Of a DNA stretch of 64,000 nt, positions 10,165 through 18,841 are shown piece by piece; the first letter of the stretch is position 1; each line of letters begins with the position of its first letter. The DNA lies in NCBI RefSeq assembly GCF_001315945.1, contig NZ_BBBG01000005.1, positions 1 to 64,000 of the forward strand, given 5' to 3'. This DNA comes from Methanogenium cariaci JCM 10550 (lineage in GTDB: Archaea; Halobacteriota; Methanomicrobia; Methanomicrobiales; Methanomicrobiaceae). The notes under the pieces were generated by a model, which was given only the letters and a program-made list of their open reading frames with translations, was not told the DNA's origin and did not search any database. The translations under genes were made by a program, and so were the position numbers.

Positions 10165-10387
10165 GAACGTCGTATCCGGCGTTTTTCACTGCCTTTTTTA
10201 GTTTCTCCTTTGTTGCCTGTGCCGGGTCATAGGTGACCTCTGCTTCTTTCTTTTCAAGACTGACGTCGGCCTTTTTCACCCCCCCTGCAACGGATTCCAG
10301 TGCATCTTTAACAGATGTGACACAGCCGTCACATACCATTCCGGTGACGGGAAGGTGAATTTTTTTATCGGATTTTTCTTCTGTCAT
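10157..10387 (-). CDS. copZ: CopZ-like copper chaperone (HMA domain)
   Basis: A 76-residue protein with a single heavy-metal-associated domain. The metal-binding CxxC is in GMVCDGC near residue 18, and the C-terminal KAVKNAGYDV is typical of the fold. It would hand Cu(I) to the ATPase encoded just downstream, whose possible GTG start overlaps its last codons. The start at 10387 (MTEEKSDKK) is chosen because a TATA-like TTTATTTT lies about 40 bases upstream and the longer frame runs into the divergent ycaO gene. Confidence 0.88.
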   Translation of the reverse strand: MTEEKSDKKIHLPVTGMVCDGCVTSVKDALESVAGGVKKADVSLEKKEAEVTYDPAQATKEKLKKAVKNAGYDVRD

Positions 10388-10514
10388 GGTTTCATCCCAA
10401 TTGATCGATGAAAGTCCTCCGGAAAATAAAAAGGTATGGTCACATCCGATGGTCAGGATGGTTGCCATGCTGAAAGAAAAGTGTATATCCGGCCCTGTCA
10501 AATAATTTCTACTC
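10388..10514. promoter_or_regulatory. Divergent promoter region copZ / ycaO
   Basis: This 127-base gap separates two divergent genes. On the plus strand GTGTATATCC at 10481-10490 sits about 30 bases before the ycaO ATG, suggesting a TATA box and a very short leader. On the minus strand TTTATTTT lies about 40 bases before copZ. The word CCGATGGTCAGGATGGT around 10447 contains a short direct repeat of GATGGT. It could be a copper-responsive site, but this is inference. Confidence 0.4.
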
Positions 10515-11747
10515 ATGAAATTGTCATCCTGTGTCAAAGGGTATTCTGTGGAGACGCACCGGACCGTTTCACCGGAGGATACGCTGAAGCGTATTGACTC
10601 ACTGGTGTCTCTGACGGGGGGGGTAACCCAGGTGGAGGACATCACTGATGTCGACCGGCTGGGCATTCCGGTCTTTACCTGTACACGCCGGGGGGGAATA
10701 AACGGAAAAGAATTCGTGCACAACGGCAAAGGAGCGACTCCCGTTGCTGCACGGGTCTCTGCCATGATGGAAACGATTGAACGGTATTCAGCAGAAGCGG
10801 ATGACAGGGAAATGATTGTGGGGGGGTCCTATAGTGAACTCTCCGGTGAATATCTCCTGCTTTCCCCCGGAAGAGATGATCCTGCCGGGATATACGGATC
10901 CAAATGCTGCGATCTCCTGGGTGTGGCACATGACATCATCCGGGACGAAGCTATCCTTGTACCTGCTCATGAGGTGTTCCATCCCCCCCTTGATGCGTCA
11001 TACGGGAATTTTATCCGGACGCATACCAATGGCATTGCGTCTGGCAATACACTAGAGGAGGCAGTTTTTCATGCACTCGCCGAACTCATTGAGCGTGATG
11101 CCTGGTCGCTTGCGGAGGTCACGCGTAATGCCGGGCCGGTTGTCGGGGATATCACCGACGAGCGCTGCCTTCAGGTCATAGAATCGTTCCAAAAAGAGGG
11201 CGTTGAGGTGATTGTCCGTGATATCACCAGTGATATTCGCCTGCCGACGATTGTGGCCATATGTGATGATGTGAAGCTGAAGGACCCTGCGCTGCTGTGT
11301 ACGGGAGCGGGAACCCATGTCTGCCCGGAGATTGCGGTGCTACGTGCCCTGACCGAGGTCGCACAGAGCCGTGCGACACAACTCTTTGTGGACGGGACAA
11401 AGCCGACGGGGGGGGCCGACATGCGGCGGGTGATGGGGGGGTATGACCGCACCAAGCGGATGAACAAACGGTGGTTTGCAAAGGATACTGAGTCTGTCTA
11501 CGGGAATATCGGGGGGGCCTTCCGGAGCGATGATTTCCTTACCGATATCGAATATGTTCTGGATGAACTGAAAAAGGCAGGGCTTGGCCGCTGTATTGTG
11601 GCAGACCTCACCCGCGAGGAGATCGGGGTGCCGGTGGTCCGGGTAATTGTACCCGGTCTGGAGGTACTTACCATGGATACGGACAGAATCGGACAGCGCT
11701 GCCGGGACGCTGCCAAAAACGGCTATCAGCCGGGCGTGTGGAATTAG
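10515..11747 (+). CDS. ycaO: YcaO-type protein, McrA glycine thioamidation
   Basis: In methanogens this YcaO protein uses ATP to activate the backbone amide and install thioglycine in the active site of McrA, together with TfuA and a sulfur source. The 410-residue frame is intact and shows the family landmarks DITDVDRLGIPVF, NGKGATPVAARVSAMMETIERYSAE, TNGIASGNTLEEA, ELIERDAW and RALTEVAQSR. Seven G or C runs of seven to eight bases fall inside it, each adding one Gly or Pro where related proteins have one (for example FHPPLD and MGGYDRTKRMN), and none breaks the frame. No TfuA gene is visible next to it in this window. Confidence 0.9.
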   Translation: MKLSSCVKGYSVETHRTVSPEDTLKRIDSLVSLTGGVTQVEDITDVDRLGIPVFTCTRRGGINGKEFVHNGKGATPVAARVSAMMETIERYSAEADDREMIVGGSYSELSGEYLLLSPGRDDPAGIYGSKCCDLLGVAHDIIRDEAILVPAHEVFHPPLDASYGNFIRTHTNGIASGNTLEEAVFHALAELIERDAWSLAEVTRNAGPVVGDITDERCLQVIESFQKEGVEVIVRDITSDIRLPTIVAICDDVKLKDPALLCTGAGTHVCPEIAVLRALTEVAQSRATQLFVDGTKPTGGADMRRVMGGYDRTKRMNKRWFAKDTESVYGNIGGAFRSDDFLTDIEYVLDELKKAGLGRCIVADLTREEIGVPVVRVIVPGLEVLTMDTDRIGQRCRDAAKNGYQPGVWN

Positions 11748-11761
11748 GTTTCCTCTCTTCC

Positions 11762-12373
11762 TCATGATGAGGGGAGCAGAATTCCGATACCGCGGAATAC
11801 GACATATTTATTCCAGAAGTCACGGGTTCCTGACAGTTTTGCATAGATGGATACGTGGATGACATCCTGATGAGTGTTCTTCTGGAATGGGCGCATCAGG
11901 AAATCAAATCTGACCGTTCCTTTTCCCTGCACACCCATATTGGGAATGTCCAGAACACTAACACTTTTCCCGGATTCAGTATTGGTATGGAAGGATAGCG
12001 GGGGGGGATCAGGATTCCATTCCGGTGTCTTCAGGTAAATATCGCCATACGAGAATGCCGAGTTGGTTCCTGGCGGGTGAATACTTATTTTCAGGCTGTC
12101 AATTTTCGTATGTTCCGGATGGGCCAGTTCAACCATCAGAGGTATGGTGCTGTTATCCGAATATGCCCCCCCCGGTGTTGCACGGACAGAGAGGGTCACT
12201 ATGTCCTCGCCCTTGTGTGAGAAGGTGAGGTGTTTCTCATGATCCTGGGTATCTTCCCGGTAATCCTTCAGCGTTGTCCGCGACAGGCCGGTGGTGGCGG
12301 CAAACGCGATGAAAAAGAGGATCACTGCGCATATGAATACCACCTCCAGTATCGTTTTGTTTTTTCCATCCAC
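11762..12373 (-). CDS. Unknown membrane-anchored extracellular protein
   Basis: A 203-residue frame with one N-terminal membrane helix (about residues 9-30, TILEVVFICAVILFFIAF) and a soluble beta-rich domain that would face outside. The domain contains repeated short hydrophobic-polar stretches and no catalytic motif that I recognise. It converges with ycaO, ending 15 bases from its stop. Family unknown. A role in surface structure or secretion would be a guess. Confidence 0.75.
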   Translation of the reverse strand: MDGKNKTILEVVFICAVILFFIAFAATTGLSRTTLKDYREDTQDHEKHLTFSHKGEDIVTLSVRATPGGAYSDNSTIPLMVELAHPEHTKIDSLKISIHPPGTNSAFSYGDIYLKTPEWNPDPPPLSFHTNTESGKSVSVLDIPNMGVQGKGTVRFDFLMRPFQKNTHQDVIHVSIYAKLSGTRDFWNKYVVFRGIGILLPSS

Positions 12374-12797
12374 ATTTTTGTATTTAATCCGGGTTTATTT
12401 AAACCAATCCTCTGTTGATTTTGGGGGTGTCGTATCTGTGGACAAAGGTCTGATCGGACAGTTCCTGCGGGCATCGTGGGGGGGCGGATTTTCTGCCATA
12501 TGCAGCCAAATTATGCTTATATTATGCCTTCTCCGAATATTTCCCCCGGAAAAATGCATCCACACAGCGGCGCGGTGTGGGCGGATCTCGGTTGAGACAG
12601 TCCATATACACCCTCCCGGAATATCCGGGAGTGACGACCCCCCCTTAATAGTCTGCAATCCGCCGTTTTTTTAGCAAATATGTGGCCATTCATCCGTATT
12701 TTCCGGCAGTAATGATTTATGGGAAAATACGCTCGGTTTATCCCTGAATTCCCCTGTATGGGGGGGTCAAAGAGGGTGGAAAAAGGCGTAAAAAAAG
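12374..12797. other. Gene-free stretch with a perfect inverted repeat
   Basis: No convincing gene. CTCCCGGA-ATA-TCCGGGAG at 12613-12631 is a perfect eight-base inverted repeat with a three-base loop, able to form a strong hairpin. It lies between a leftward gene start at 12373 and the stop of the next leftward gene at 12798, so it could be the terminator of that upstream gene or an operator. Confidence 0.5.
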
Positions 12798-13658
12798 TTA
12801 GGCGGGAGATTCATCCATCTCCAGGAACGTCGTCACAATGGTTCCGTATTCCACCGGTGCATAGCATGAACCTGCATGGGGGGGGATACCCTTATACCGG
12901 ACAAGCCAGGACCCGTCAATCTGGTCTGCGATATCGACTGCGACTGTCTGTGGGGTGATGTCATCCGCGGTGCCGGTGATGAGCATGACATCGTTGGTGA
13001 TGCCTGGGAGACTGTCATAGACACCATCCCATTCAAGGATTGCAACCGCTTCCTTTCTGACTCCTTCAGAGGTCTCCAGATCTTCTACACTTTCTATCAA
13101 TTGGGTATGAAGTTTTTCCATTTCAGGAATATTGACAGTGTATGAGGCAGATGAGAGGATGACCTTTTGTGCCGTTTTTGGATGGGAGATTAGGAGTTGT
13201 TGCGAGACTGCTGTTCCCATGGACATACCGTAGATATTCATGCTGTCATGCCCGAGTGCGGTGATGAGTCCTGCAGCGTCATCCGCCAGTATGGGTATGG
13301 TCAGTGGTGCGTCAGTCTCAGTGCTCTGTCCCATATCCCGGTGGTCATAGACATAGACATGGTAGTTCTCTGCAAGAATGCCTATAAATGTGATATTCCA
13401 TGATTCCATTGTCCCACCGAAACCGATGATCATGAGAAGCGGTTCGGTGTTTTCTGTGCCAAATTCCCGGTATGCAAGGGTGACACCGTTTACATCACTG
13501 TACTGTACGGGTGTGTCCTCGTAGTTGATTGGCTGGATGGCGGTTTCTGTCGGTTCTCCGGCGGTTTCCGGTGTGGTGGGAGGTGCTGTGCAGCCGCATG
13601 CGAAGAGGATGCAGAGCGCAAGCACGAGAGTCATTGCGGTAATCGCTGTTTTTTTCAT
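12798..13658 (-). CDS. Secreted alpha/beta-hydrolase lipoprotein
   Basis: The 286-residue protein begins with a signal peptide and lipobox (LFACGC, Cys near residue 23), so it should be lipid-anchored outside the membrane. The alpha/beta-hydrolase fold is clear: oxyanion region IGFGG, DHRDMGQS, nucleophile elbow GMSMG near residue 145, acidic residue in GTADDITP, and a C-terminal His in PPHAGSC. The overall pattern resembles small esterases or epoxide-hydrolase-like enzymes. The substrate cannot be told. The frame is intact, and a seven- or eight-base C run lies near the catalytic His. Confidence 0.85.
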   Translation of the reverse strand: MKKTAITAMTLVLALCILFACGCTAPPTTPETAGEPTETAIQPINYEDTPVQYSDVNGVTLAYREFGTENTEPLLMIIGFGGTMESWNITFIGILAENYHVYVYDHRDMGQSTETDAPLTIPILADDAAGLITALGHDSMNIYGMSMGTAVSQQLLISHPKTAQKVILSSASYTVNIPEMEKLHTQLIESVEDLETSEGVRKEAVAILEWDGVYDSLPGITNDVMLITGTADDITPQTVAVDIADQIDGSWLVRYKGIPPHAGSCYAPVEYGTIVTTFLEMDESPA

Positions 13659-13746
13659 AGGGCGTGTCTCCTGTATTTGAAATTTGGTATGAGAAAATAT
13701 CTCTGCTTCTTTTTGGGCAGTTGTTTGTCGGCAAATCGTTCTGAAT

Positions 13747-13989
13747 TTATGAAGTGTCCTTTATCAAAACAAATACAATTCCTGCGATAATGAAACCGGA
13801 GAGTATGAGAATTGGCATGATATCATCCAGAACGAGGGAGACGGTGTGGGCATAGCCATGGGAAGTAAAGGCATACTCGTCAGCCGGTGATGCGAAGGAT
13901 GCATGGGCGACCAGATCGCCGACTACGAACAACACAATGATGGCAAGAATCGTCAGCAGCCATGCATTCCGGTCTTTCTTACTGATCAT
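13747..13989 (-). CDS. Small membrane protein, unknown
   Basis: An 80-residue protein starting MISKKDRNAWLL, chosen over an upstream ATG because the shorter N-terminus has a basic stretch directly before the first helix. Two membrane helices are visible (about residues 9-30 and 56-76) with a short polar loop rich in Ser, Ala and His. No family recognised. It lies 89 bases upstream of the hydrolase lipoprotein gene on the same strand and may be co-transcribed with it. Confidence 0.6.
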   Translation of the reverse strand: MISKKDRNAWLLTILAIIVLFVVGDLVAHASFASPADEYAFTSHGYAHTVSLVLDDIMPILILSGFIIAGIVFVLIKDTS

Positions 13990-14211
13990 TTGTCCGTCTC
14001 CCGGCAAACGGTGTCGCCTGCGGCAGTGTCTATACTGTTGAGCGGGTATATGTTTTGTGGGGTGACTGCCAGATGCTCAGGTGCAGTCTGTTGTGATGTG
14101 GGTTTGGTATGGTGAGGGATTTGCACGAACTCTTTTAATGGATGACTGTGGAGTATCATCATCCGTCACCGGGATAGTTTCCGAAGGGGACGGACAGGGG
14201 GGAAAAACGGT

Positions 14212-14621
14212 ATGGAAGACCTGCAGATAAGAAGAGAGTTGACAGAGGATCTTCTCAGTCGCCTCGTCCATCCGGAAGAGGGCGTGAGGGAAGCTGCAGT
14301 GGAGGCCCTTGCGGTGAGCACAGAGGACGAGGACTGGCGGGCAAACGAACTCATCCGGCAGGGGGGGGCATTGAGGTGATTGCCGACCTCCTTGATGACC
14401 CCCCCAATCCGCATATCAGCGGTGCGGCCCTTGATGTCATCATCGCGATTGCTGCGACCGGTGATGAGGAGGCGCTTATCGGCGATGGCGTGATTGCCCG
14501 GCTCGACCCGATGCTTGACACCGATGATCCGGTGATCCGGAATAAGGTGGTAAAGGCCCTCTGGCTGCTGGTGCCGGAGGTTGAGGACGTGGTGATGTCC
14601 AAGCCGCAGGATGAGTACTGA
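14212..14621 (+). CDS. HEAT-repeat protein (frameshifted)
   Basis: From the ATG at 14212 the frame reads MEDLQIRRELTEDLLSRL and runs into an eight-G run at 14361, after which the protein continues in another frame as IEVIADLLDDP to a stop at 14621. Joined, it is about 136 residues of paired amphipathic helices with HEAT/armadillo-type spacing (HPEEGVREAAVEAL; NPHISGAALDVI; DDPVIRNKVVKAL). Such proteins usually mediate protein-protein contacts. No partner is indicated by the neighbours. Confidence 0.7.
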
Positions 14622-15437
14622 GGTCTACAACTGGCCAACTCTTCTTTACCCTGCAGAAACAGATGGTTGGGAATAGGTTGTCAGGGAAGAAATAGTGGAG
14701 AAGAAATGAATGAGAGGAAGAGACAGGGGGGGAGAGGTATGAAATGAGGGGGGGAGTGTCCCGTACTCTTGTTGTGCCCAACCGTGGGAGCACGGCCATC
14801 ACGTTCCGAGTGTATGTTTCCGTTTTTTCCGATTGTTCTCATTTTCACCCAATTTTCACCCAGAAAAAATCATAAATATCGCCCAAATCTGCAATCCAGC
14901 AATAATTCGTGAAATTAATACATTGTTTTCACTTTTACCTGGATCACATAGACATGTGTAGACACACAGAGAGGGAGATGGGGGGGATTGCTGTATGTTG
15001 CCAGGAATGTGTGAAAACAGCCTATACTATCTGTACATATATTATTATATTAACTACCTTTTCAGGAATGATAGTCATTTCTGCCTTTTTTTTGTTTTCA
15101 CTTTTTCCGGTTTTTTGGTGAAAATGAGGTGAAAAAGTGAAATATAAATATCTCTCTTTCTTTCAGGAACCTGGTGGCCTGCTAAAGCTGGCGGGTGATC
15201 AACGTAGCTGGGTGTGATATCTTTGACTGGATCATGACTCAGGAAAAGTCCGAATTTTCCGAAGGCGGGAAGCTGAGAAACCTGAATCTCCTGTTGGGGG
15301 CAAGACTCCCACGGACTACTGCCATATTGTCTTCCCGGACAGGAACTTCTTTGAATGGTTTGGTATATGTGTGGATAGTAAAACGAACTGTAACAGAATA
15401 ATTCAGAAAAAAAGGCATTGCACCCTGGATAAAACCA
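14622..15437. other. 816-bp gene-free stretch with ATTTTCACCCA repeats
   Basis: No protein-coding frame here is convincing. ATTTTCACCCA occurs twice in tandem at 14841-14862 and its reverse complement core GGTGAAAAT occurs at 15117-15125. Both spots are followed by ATAAATATC-like TATA-type sequence at about 14871 and 15143. The stretch is A/T-rich in the middle and may hold promoters or an unrecognised RNA. Confidence 0.45.
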
Positions 15438-15509
15438 AGCCTCAGGAGGGAGTTGAACCCCCGACCTGCTGATTACAAATCAGCCGCTATACCACTAAGC
15501 CACTGAGGC
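15438..15509 (-). tRNA. tRNA-Thr (anticodon TGT)
   Basis: The reverse complement folds as a cloverleaf: acceptor GCCTCAG/CTGAGGC, a D-arm with AGTGGTATAGC, anticodon stem GCTGA/TCAGC around loop TTTGTAA (anticodon TGT), and a T-arm with GGTTCAACTCC. No intron is present and CCA is not encoded. It is the downstream member, in transcription order, of a tandem pair of the same isoacceptor. Confidence 0.95.
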
Positions 15510-15723
15510 GCTCTACCCTATTTGTGCTCAGGGGGTAAAAAAGATGGCGATATGATCTGGTTACCCGTATGAGTCTGAGATAAAAAGAATCCAAAAAGAA
15601 CCGAAGCCTCAGGAAGGAGTCGAACCTTCGACCTGCTGATTACAAATCAACCGCTATTCCACTAAGCCACTGAGGCGCCCATTTCAATCGGCTCTCAGGG
15701 GGTAAAGAATGTGGCGATATGAT
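15439..15723 (-). repeat. 167-bp tandem duplication carrying tRNA-Thr and its promoter region
   Basis: The tRNA bodies (from 15439 and 15606) and the sequence upstream of each in the direction of transcription repeat at the same 167-base offset. The upstream block, CTCAGGGGGTAAA followed by TGGCGATATGAT, is at 15527-15556 and 15694-15723. Conservation of this block, against divergence of the sequence between, suggests it contains promoter elements. Confidence 0.75.
15605..15676 (-). tRNA. tRNA-Thr (anticodon TGT), second copy
   Basis: A second threonine tRNA with the same anticodon loop TTTGTAA and the same acceptor stem. It differs at several positions (GTTGA/TCAGC anticodon stem with one G-U pair, GGTTCGACTCC T-arm). 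It lies exactly 167 bases from the first copy and shares its flanking sequence, so one arose by tandem duplication. Confidence 0.95.
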
Positions 15724-15807
15724 ATCGCAGAATTCCATCCGGTGCCCCCCCTCTCCTTACCCATTCCAAATCCCTTTATGCCGTCAGAATCAGAATACTA
15801 CATAATT

Positions 15808-17064
15808 ATGGCACATCTGACTGTAGATATCGGAGGCAGACCCGGTCTGGACTGCCGGGGGGGCTTCTGTAAATACTGTTACTTCAAGGGGGGGTTCGCG
15901 AAGAAGAGGAACCCGAACCCCTGGCTGTAAATACTGCCTGCCGTTCGCTGTTGGGTGTGATTATTGCACCAATTTTGTCCGCGAACGCTACACCGGGTTC
16001 ATGGATCTCCGGGATGTGGCAAATGATGTACTCGGCAACCTGCAGCTGATGGACGGCAACCTGGACCGGATCACAATATCCGGCGGCGGCGACCCGTCCT
16101 GTTACCCGGAATTCGAAGATCTGATGGATCTCCTAGGCAGCATGGGGGGGGTGCCCATCCATATCGGATACACCAGTGGGAAAGGGTTTGATGACCCTGC
16201 CCTTGCCGACCGGATGGTGGAACAGGGCCTCTCTGAAGTCTCATTCACCATCTTCTCGGTAAACCCGGAACTCCGCCGCGAATGGATGGGAGACCAGACA
16301 CCGGAGGCGTCCCTTGCGGTACTGGGAAAACTTTGCCAGAAAATTGATGTCTATGCCGCAGCGCTCGTCATCCCCCCCGGTGTCAATGACGGCGAGGAAC
16401 TGGAACGCACCTGTAAATGGCTGGAGGACAGGGGGGGTGCAAAAGGCCTCATCCTCATGCGGTTTGCGAACCGGGAGGAACAGGGACTGATTCTCAAAAA
16501 CGGCCCCGTCGTCAAAGGCCAGCGGGTGCAGACCGTATCGGCGTTCCGTGACATGGTCACCGACATCAATGAACGCTACAATCTGCGCATCAATGGCACT
16601 CCCCCCCTCTGGGATCCGACCCTTGGGTCACCGTTTGCCATCCTCAACGAACCCGACCTTCTGGAAAAACTCCCGCGGGTAAAAAAACGGGCAAGCCTCA
16701 TCTCCGGCGCCATCGCTGCCCGCTATGTGCAGGAAGTGCTTGATGCCTGTGGCAACCAGTCCTGGGTGGCCAGCCCGAAAAAAGAGATTGCGTGTCTCAT
16801 CACCCGTGACGACCTGAAAGAGATTGACCTCTCCACTCTGGAAAAGGTCGTCATCATACCGGGCCGCTCATTCGTCCATGAAAAGGAGGCGGCAGATATA
16901 CTCTCGGCAGACGGGGGGGTGAGACGGACGATCATCCGGGGGGGCCTGACACCCTCACCGCCGATGCGGAGACCTCCATGGGCATGACCCGCGATGAGGT
17001 GCTCCAGATGGAGATCGACGGGTTCTCCTCCCTCATCCACCTCATCAACCTGAACGGAATCTGA
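15808..17064 (+). CDS. mmp10: Methanogenesis marker 10, McrA arginine C-methylating radical SAM protein
   Basis: Mmp10 is the B12-dependent radical SAM enzyme that methylates an arginine carbon in McrA. Recognised by the N-terminus [15 protein letters not shown], the Cys-rich CKYCYFKG and [11 protein letters not shown], and [15 protein letters not shown]. The frame breaks near 15920 and again at 16936-16975; joined, it has about 418 residues and ends with [15 protein letters not shown]. The expected radical SAM spacing CX3CX2C reads CX4CX2C because a seven-G run inserts a glycine in CRGGFCKYC. With ycaO 4 kb away, this is the second McrA modification gene of the window. Confidence 0.92.
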
Positions 17065-17111
17065 AAATAGATCTCGTTTGGATATTGCCTTTAACGGGGG
17101 GGCATACGTTT

Positions 17112-17345
17112 TTACCTGCACTTCTGGTTGAAGAGTTCTGCACAGTGCTCAATCTCGGATAAAATCTCTTCGCCGATGAGACCTTTCACCGTCTGTGCAA
17201 AGGGCTTCAGTTCTATGGGGCCGTTTTGCAATGTGCAGGAAACGCCCCCCCCGTCCCTACTCGGGTGGACATCGTAGACGCGGCCGTTTTCAAAGGTCAC
17301 AAGCAGACCTTCATTCGTATATGTTATCTTTGCAGATCCTGTCAT
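17112..17345 (-). CDS. Small conserved-looking hypothetical protein
   Basis: A 77-residue soluble protein, MTGSAKITYTNEGLLVTF to FNQKCR, with a beta-rich N-terminal half and an alpha-helical C-terminal half. It converges with mmp10, its stop lying about 50 bases from that of mmp10. An eight-base C run adds an extra Gly in SRDGGGVSC. I do not recognise the family. Confidence 0.65.
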   Translation of the reverse strand: MTGSAKITYTNEGLLVTFENGRVYDVHPSRDGGGVSCTLQNGPIELKPFAQTVKGLIGEEILSEIEHCAELFNQKCR

Positions 17346-17544
17346 CTCTTCTTCACCTTGTATGAACCAGAGATTGTACCCCCCCGGATGGCTTCAATCT
17401 CTCTTTTCTGATACGGGGGGGTCAGTGGTTCCCTCCATGGAGGTGCTGGAGGTGTCGGATATGTGGGAAACCGCGATTGCGGGCAATCCATTTATTTTAT
17501 CAAAATGAACACGGTTTTCTTTCTCACCGGTACATACTATTCTA

Positions 17545-18746
17545 ATGAATCACCGGTACTCAGAGAGGATCTGTTCCACACAGAAATCCTTTATCCGTGA
17601 GATACTGAAGGTCACCGCAGATCCGGAGATCATCTCCTTTGCAGGCGGCCTTCCCAATCCCAATCTCATCGACGATGAGGGAATACAGAAAGCTGCAGCA
17701 GCACTACTGAAAGAGGACGGCAAGACCGCACTCCAGTACTCGACCACCGAAGGACACCCTCCCCCCCTGCGGGAATGGATTGCAGAACGCTACCGCACCC
17801 GCTACGGACTCTCCGTAAGCGCGGATCAAATTCTGATCACAAACGGCTCCCAGCAGTGTCTGGACCTCATCGGCAAGGTCTACCTTGATACCGGCGATTC
17901 GGTCATTGTTGAAGACCCCCCCGGATATCTGGGTGCCATCCAGTCGTTCTCTATGTTTCAGCCGGAATTCCTTTCGGTTCCCCTGAATGAGGAAGGGCCT
18001 GACCTGGCGTGCCTCACGAATGTCCTTGAGACGTCATCCGCCAAGTTCATGTACGGCATTCCGAACTCGCAGAACCCCCCTCCGGTATCACCTACTCGGA
18101 GAACCGGCGACGTGATCTCGCGGCCATCCTCTGTGAAAACGACATGCCGTTTGTGGAGGACGATGCATATGGGGAGCTTCAGTTTGACGGCGTCACAAGA
18201 AAACCGGTCAGTGCGTATATGGAAGGCGAAGGTATTCTGACGGGATCGTTTTCCAAGATCTTCTCGCCCGGCATGCGGATGGGATGGGTCTGTGCCCCCC
18301 CCAAAGAGGTGATGGAAAAGACCCTCATCGCAAAGCAGGCATCTGACCTGCACTCAAACTACCTGTGCCAGCGTATCCTGTCAAAATATCTGGAAACGAA
18401 TGACATTGACGCCCATATCGCAGTTATAAACGAAGAGTACCGGAAACGTGCCGAGTGGATGGTCTCACAGATGGAGAAGTGCTTCCCGGACGATGTGCAC
18501 TTCACCCGGCCGACCGGCGGGATGTTTATCTGGCTGACGCTTCCGGAAGGTGTCTCCTCAGGTGCACTCTTTGAAGCCGCCCTGAAACGCAAGGTGGCCA
18601 TCCTGCCGGGCACGCCGTTCTATGCAGATGGCGGCGGTGACTCGACAGCGAGGATTAATTTCTCCAATGCGGACAAAGAGGATATTCTGGCAGGCATTGA
18701 GATTGTTGCCGAAGTGCTCGAAGAAATCCGCAGCACTCCTCAATAA
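17545..18746 (+). CDS. PLP-dependent aminotransferase, class I/II
   Basis: A fold-type I aminotransferase of the 2-aminoadipate/aromatic aminotransferase (LysN/AroH-like) group. Visible landmarks are FAGGLPNP near residue 32, TNGSQQCLDL for cofactor binding, the conserved PNSQNPSG segment, and the Schiff-base lysine in GSFSKIFSPGMRMGW. The frame breaks at the six-C run at 18074, where NPSG requires four C's; joined length is about 400 residues. The substrate cannot be deduced, and branched-chain, aromatic or aminoadipate activity are all possible. It is a single gene with no operon partner. Confidence 0.88.
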
Positions 18747-18841
18747 ATTTTTTTGGTCAGTGCCGGTTGCCTTTTTTCGGCCCGGACAAAGACCGTCAAT
18801 TCTTACCATTTAATAATACCTGATGCACTACTTTTCCGGTA

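Noticed and set aside
15195-15401. Open frame of 68 codons starting MINVAGCDIFDW
   Set aside because: No recognisable domain, no ribosome-binding site and no neighbour supports it; it lies in an A/T-rich gap.
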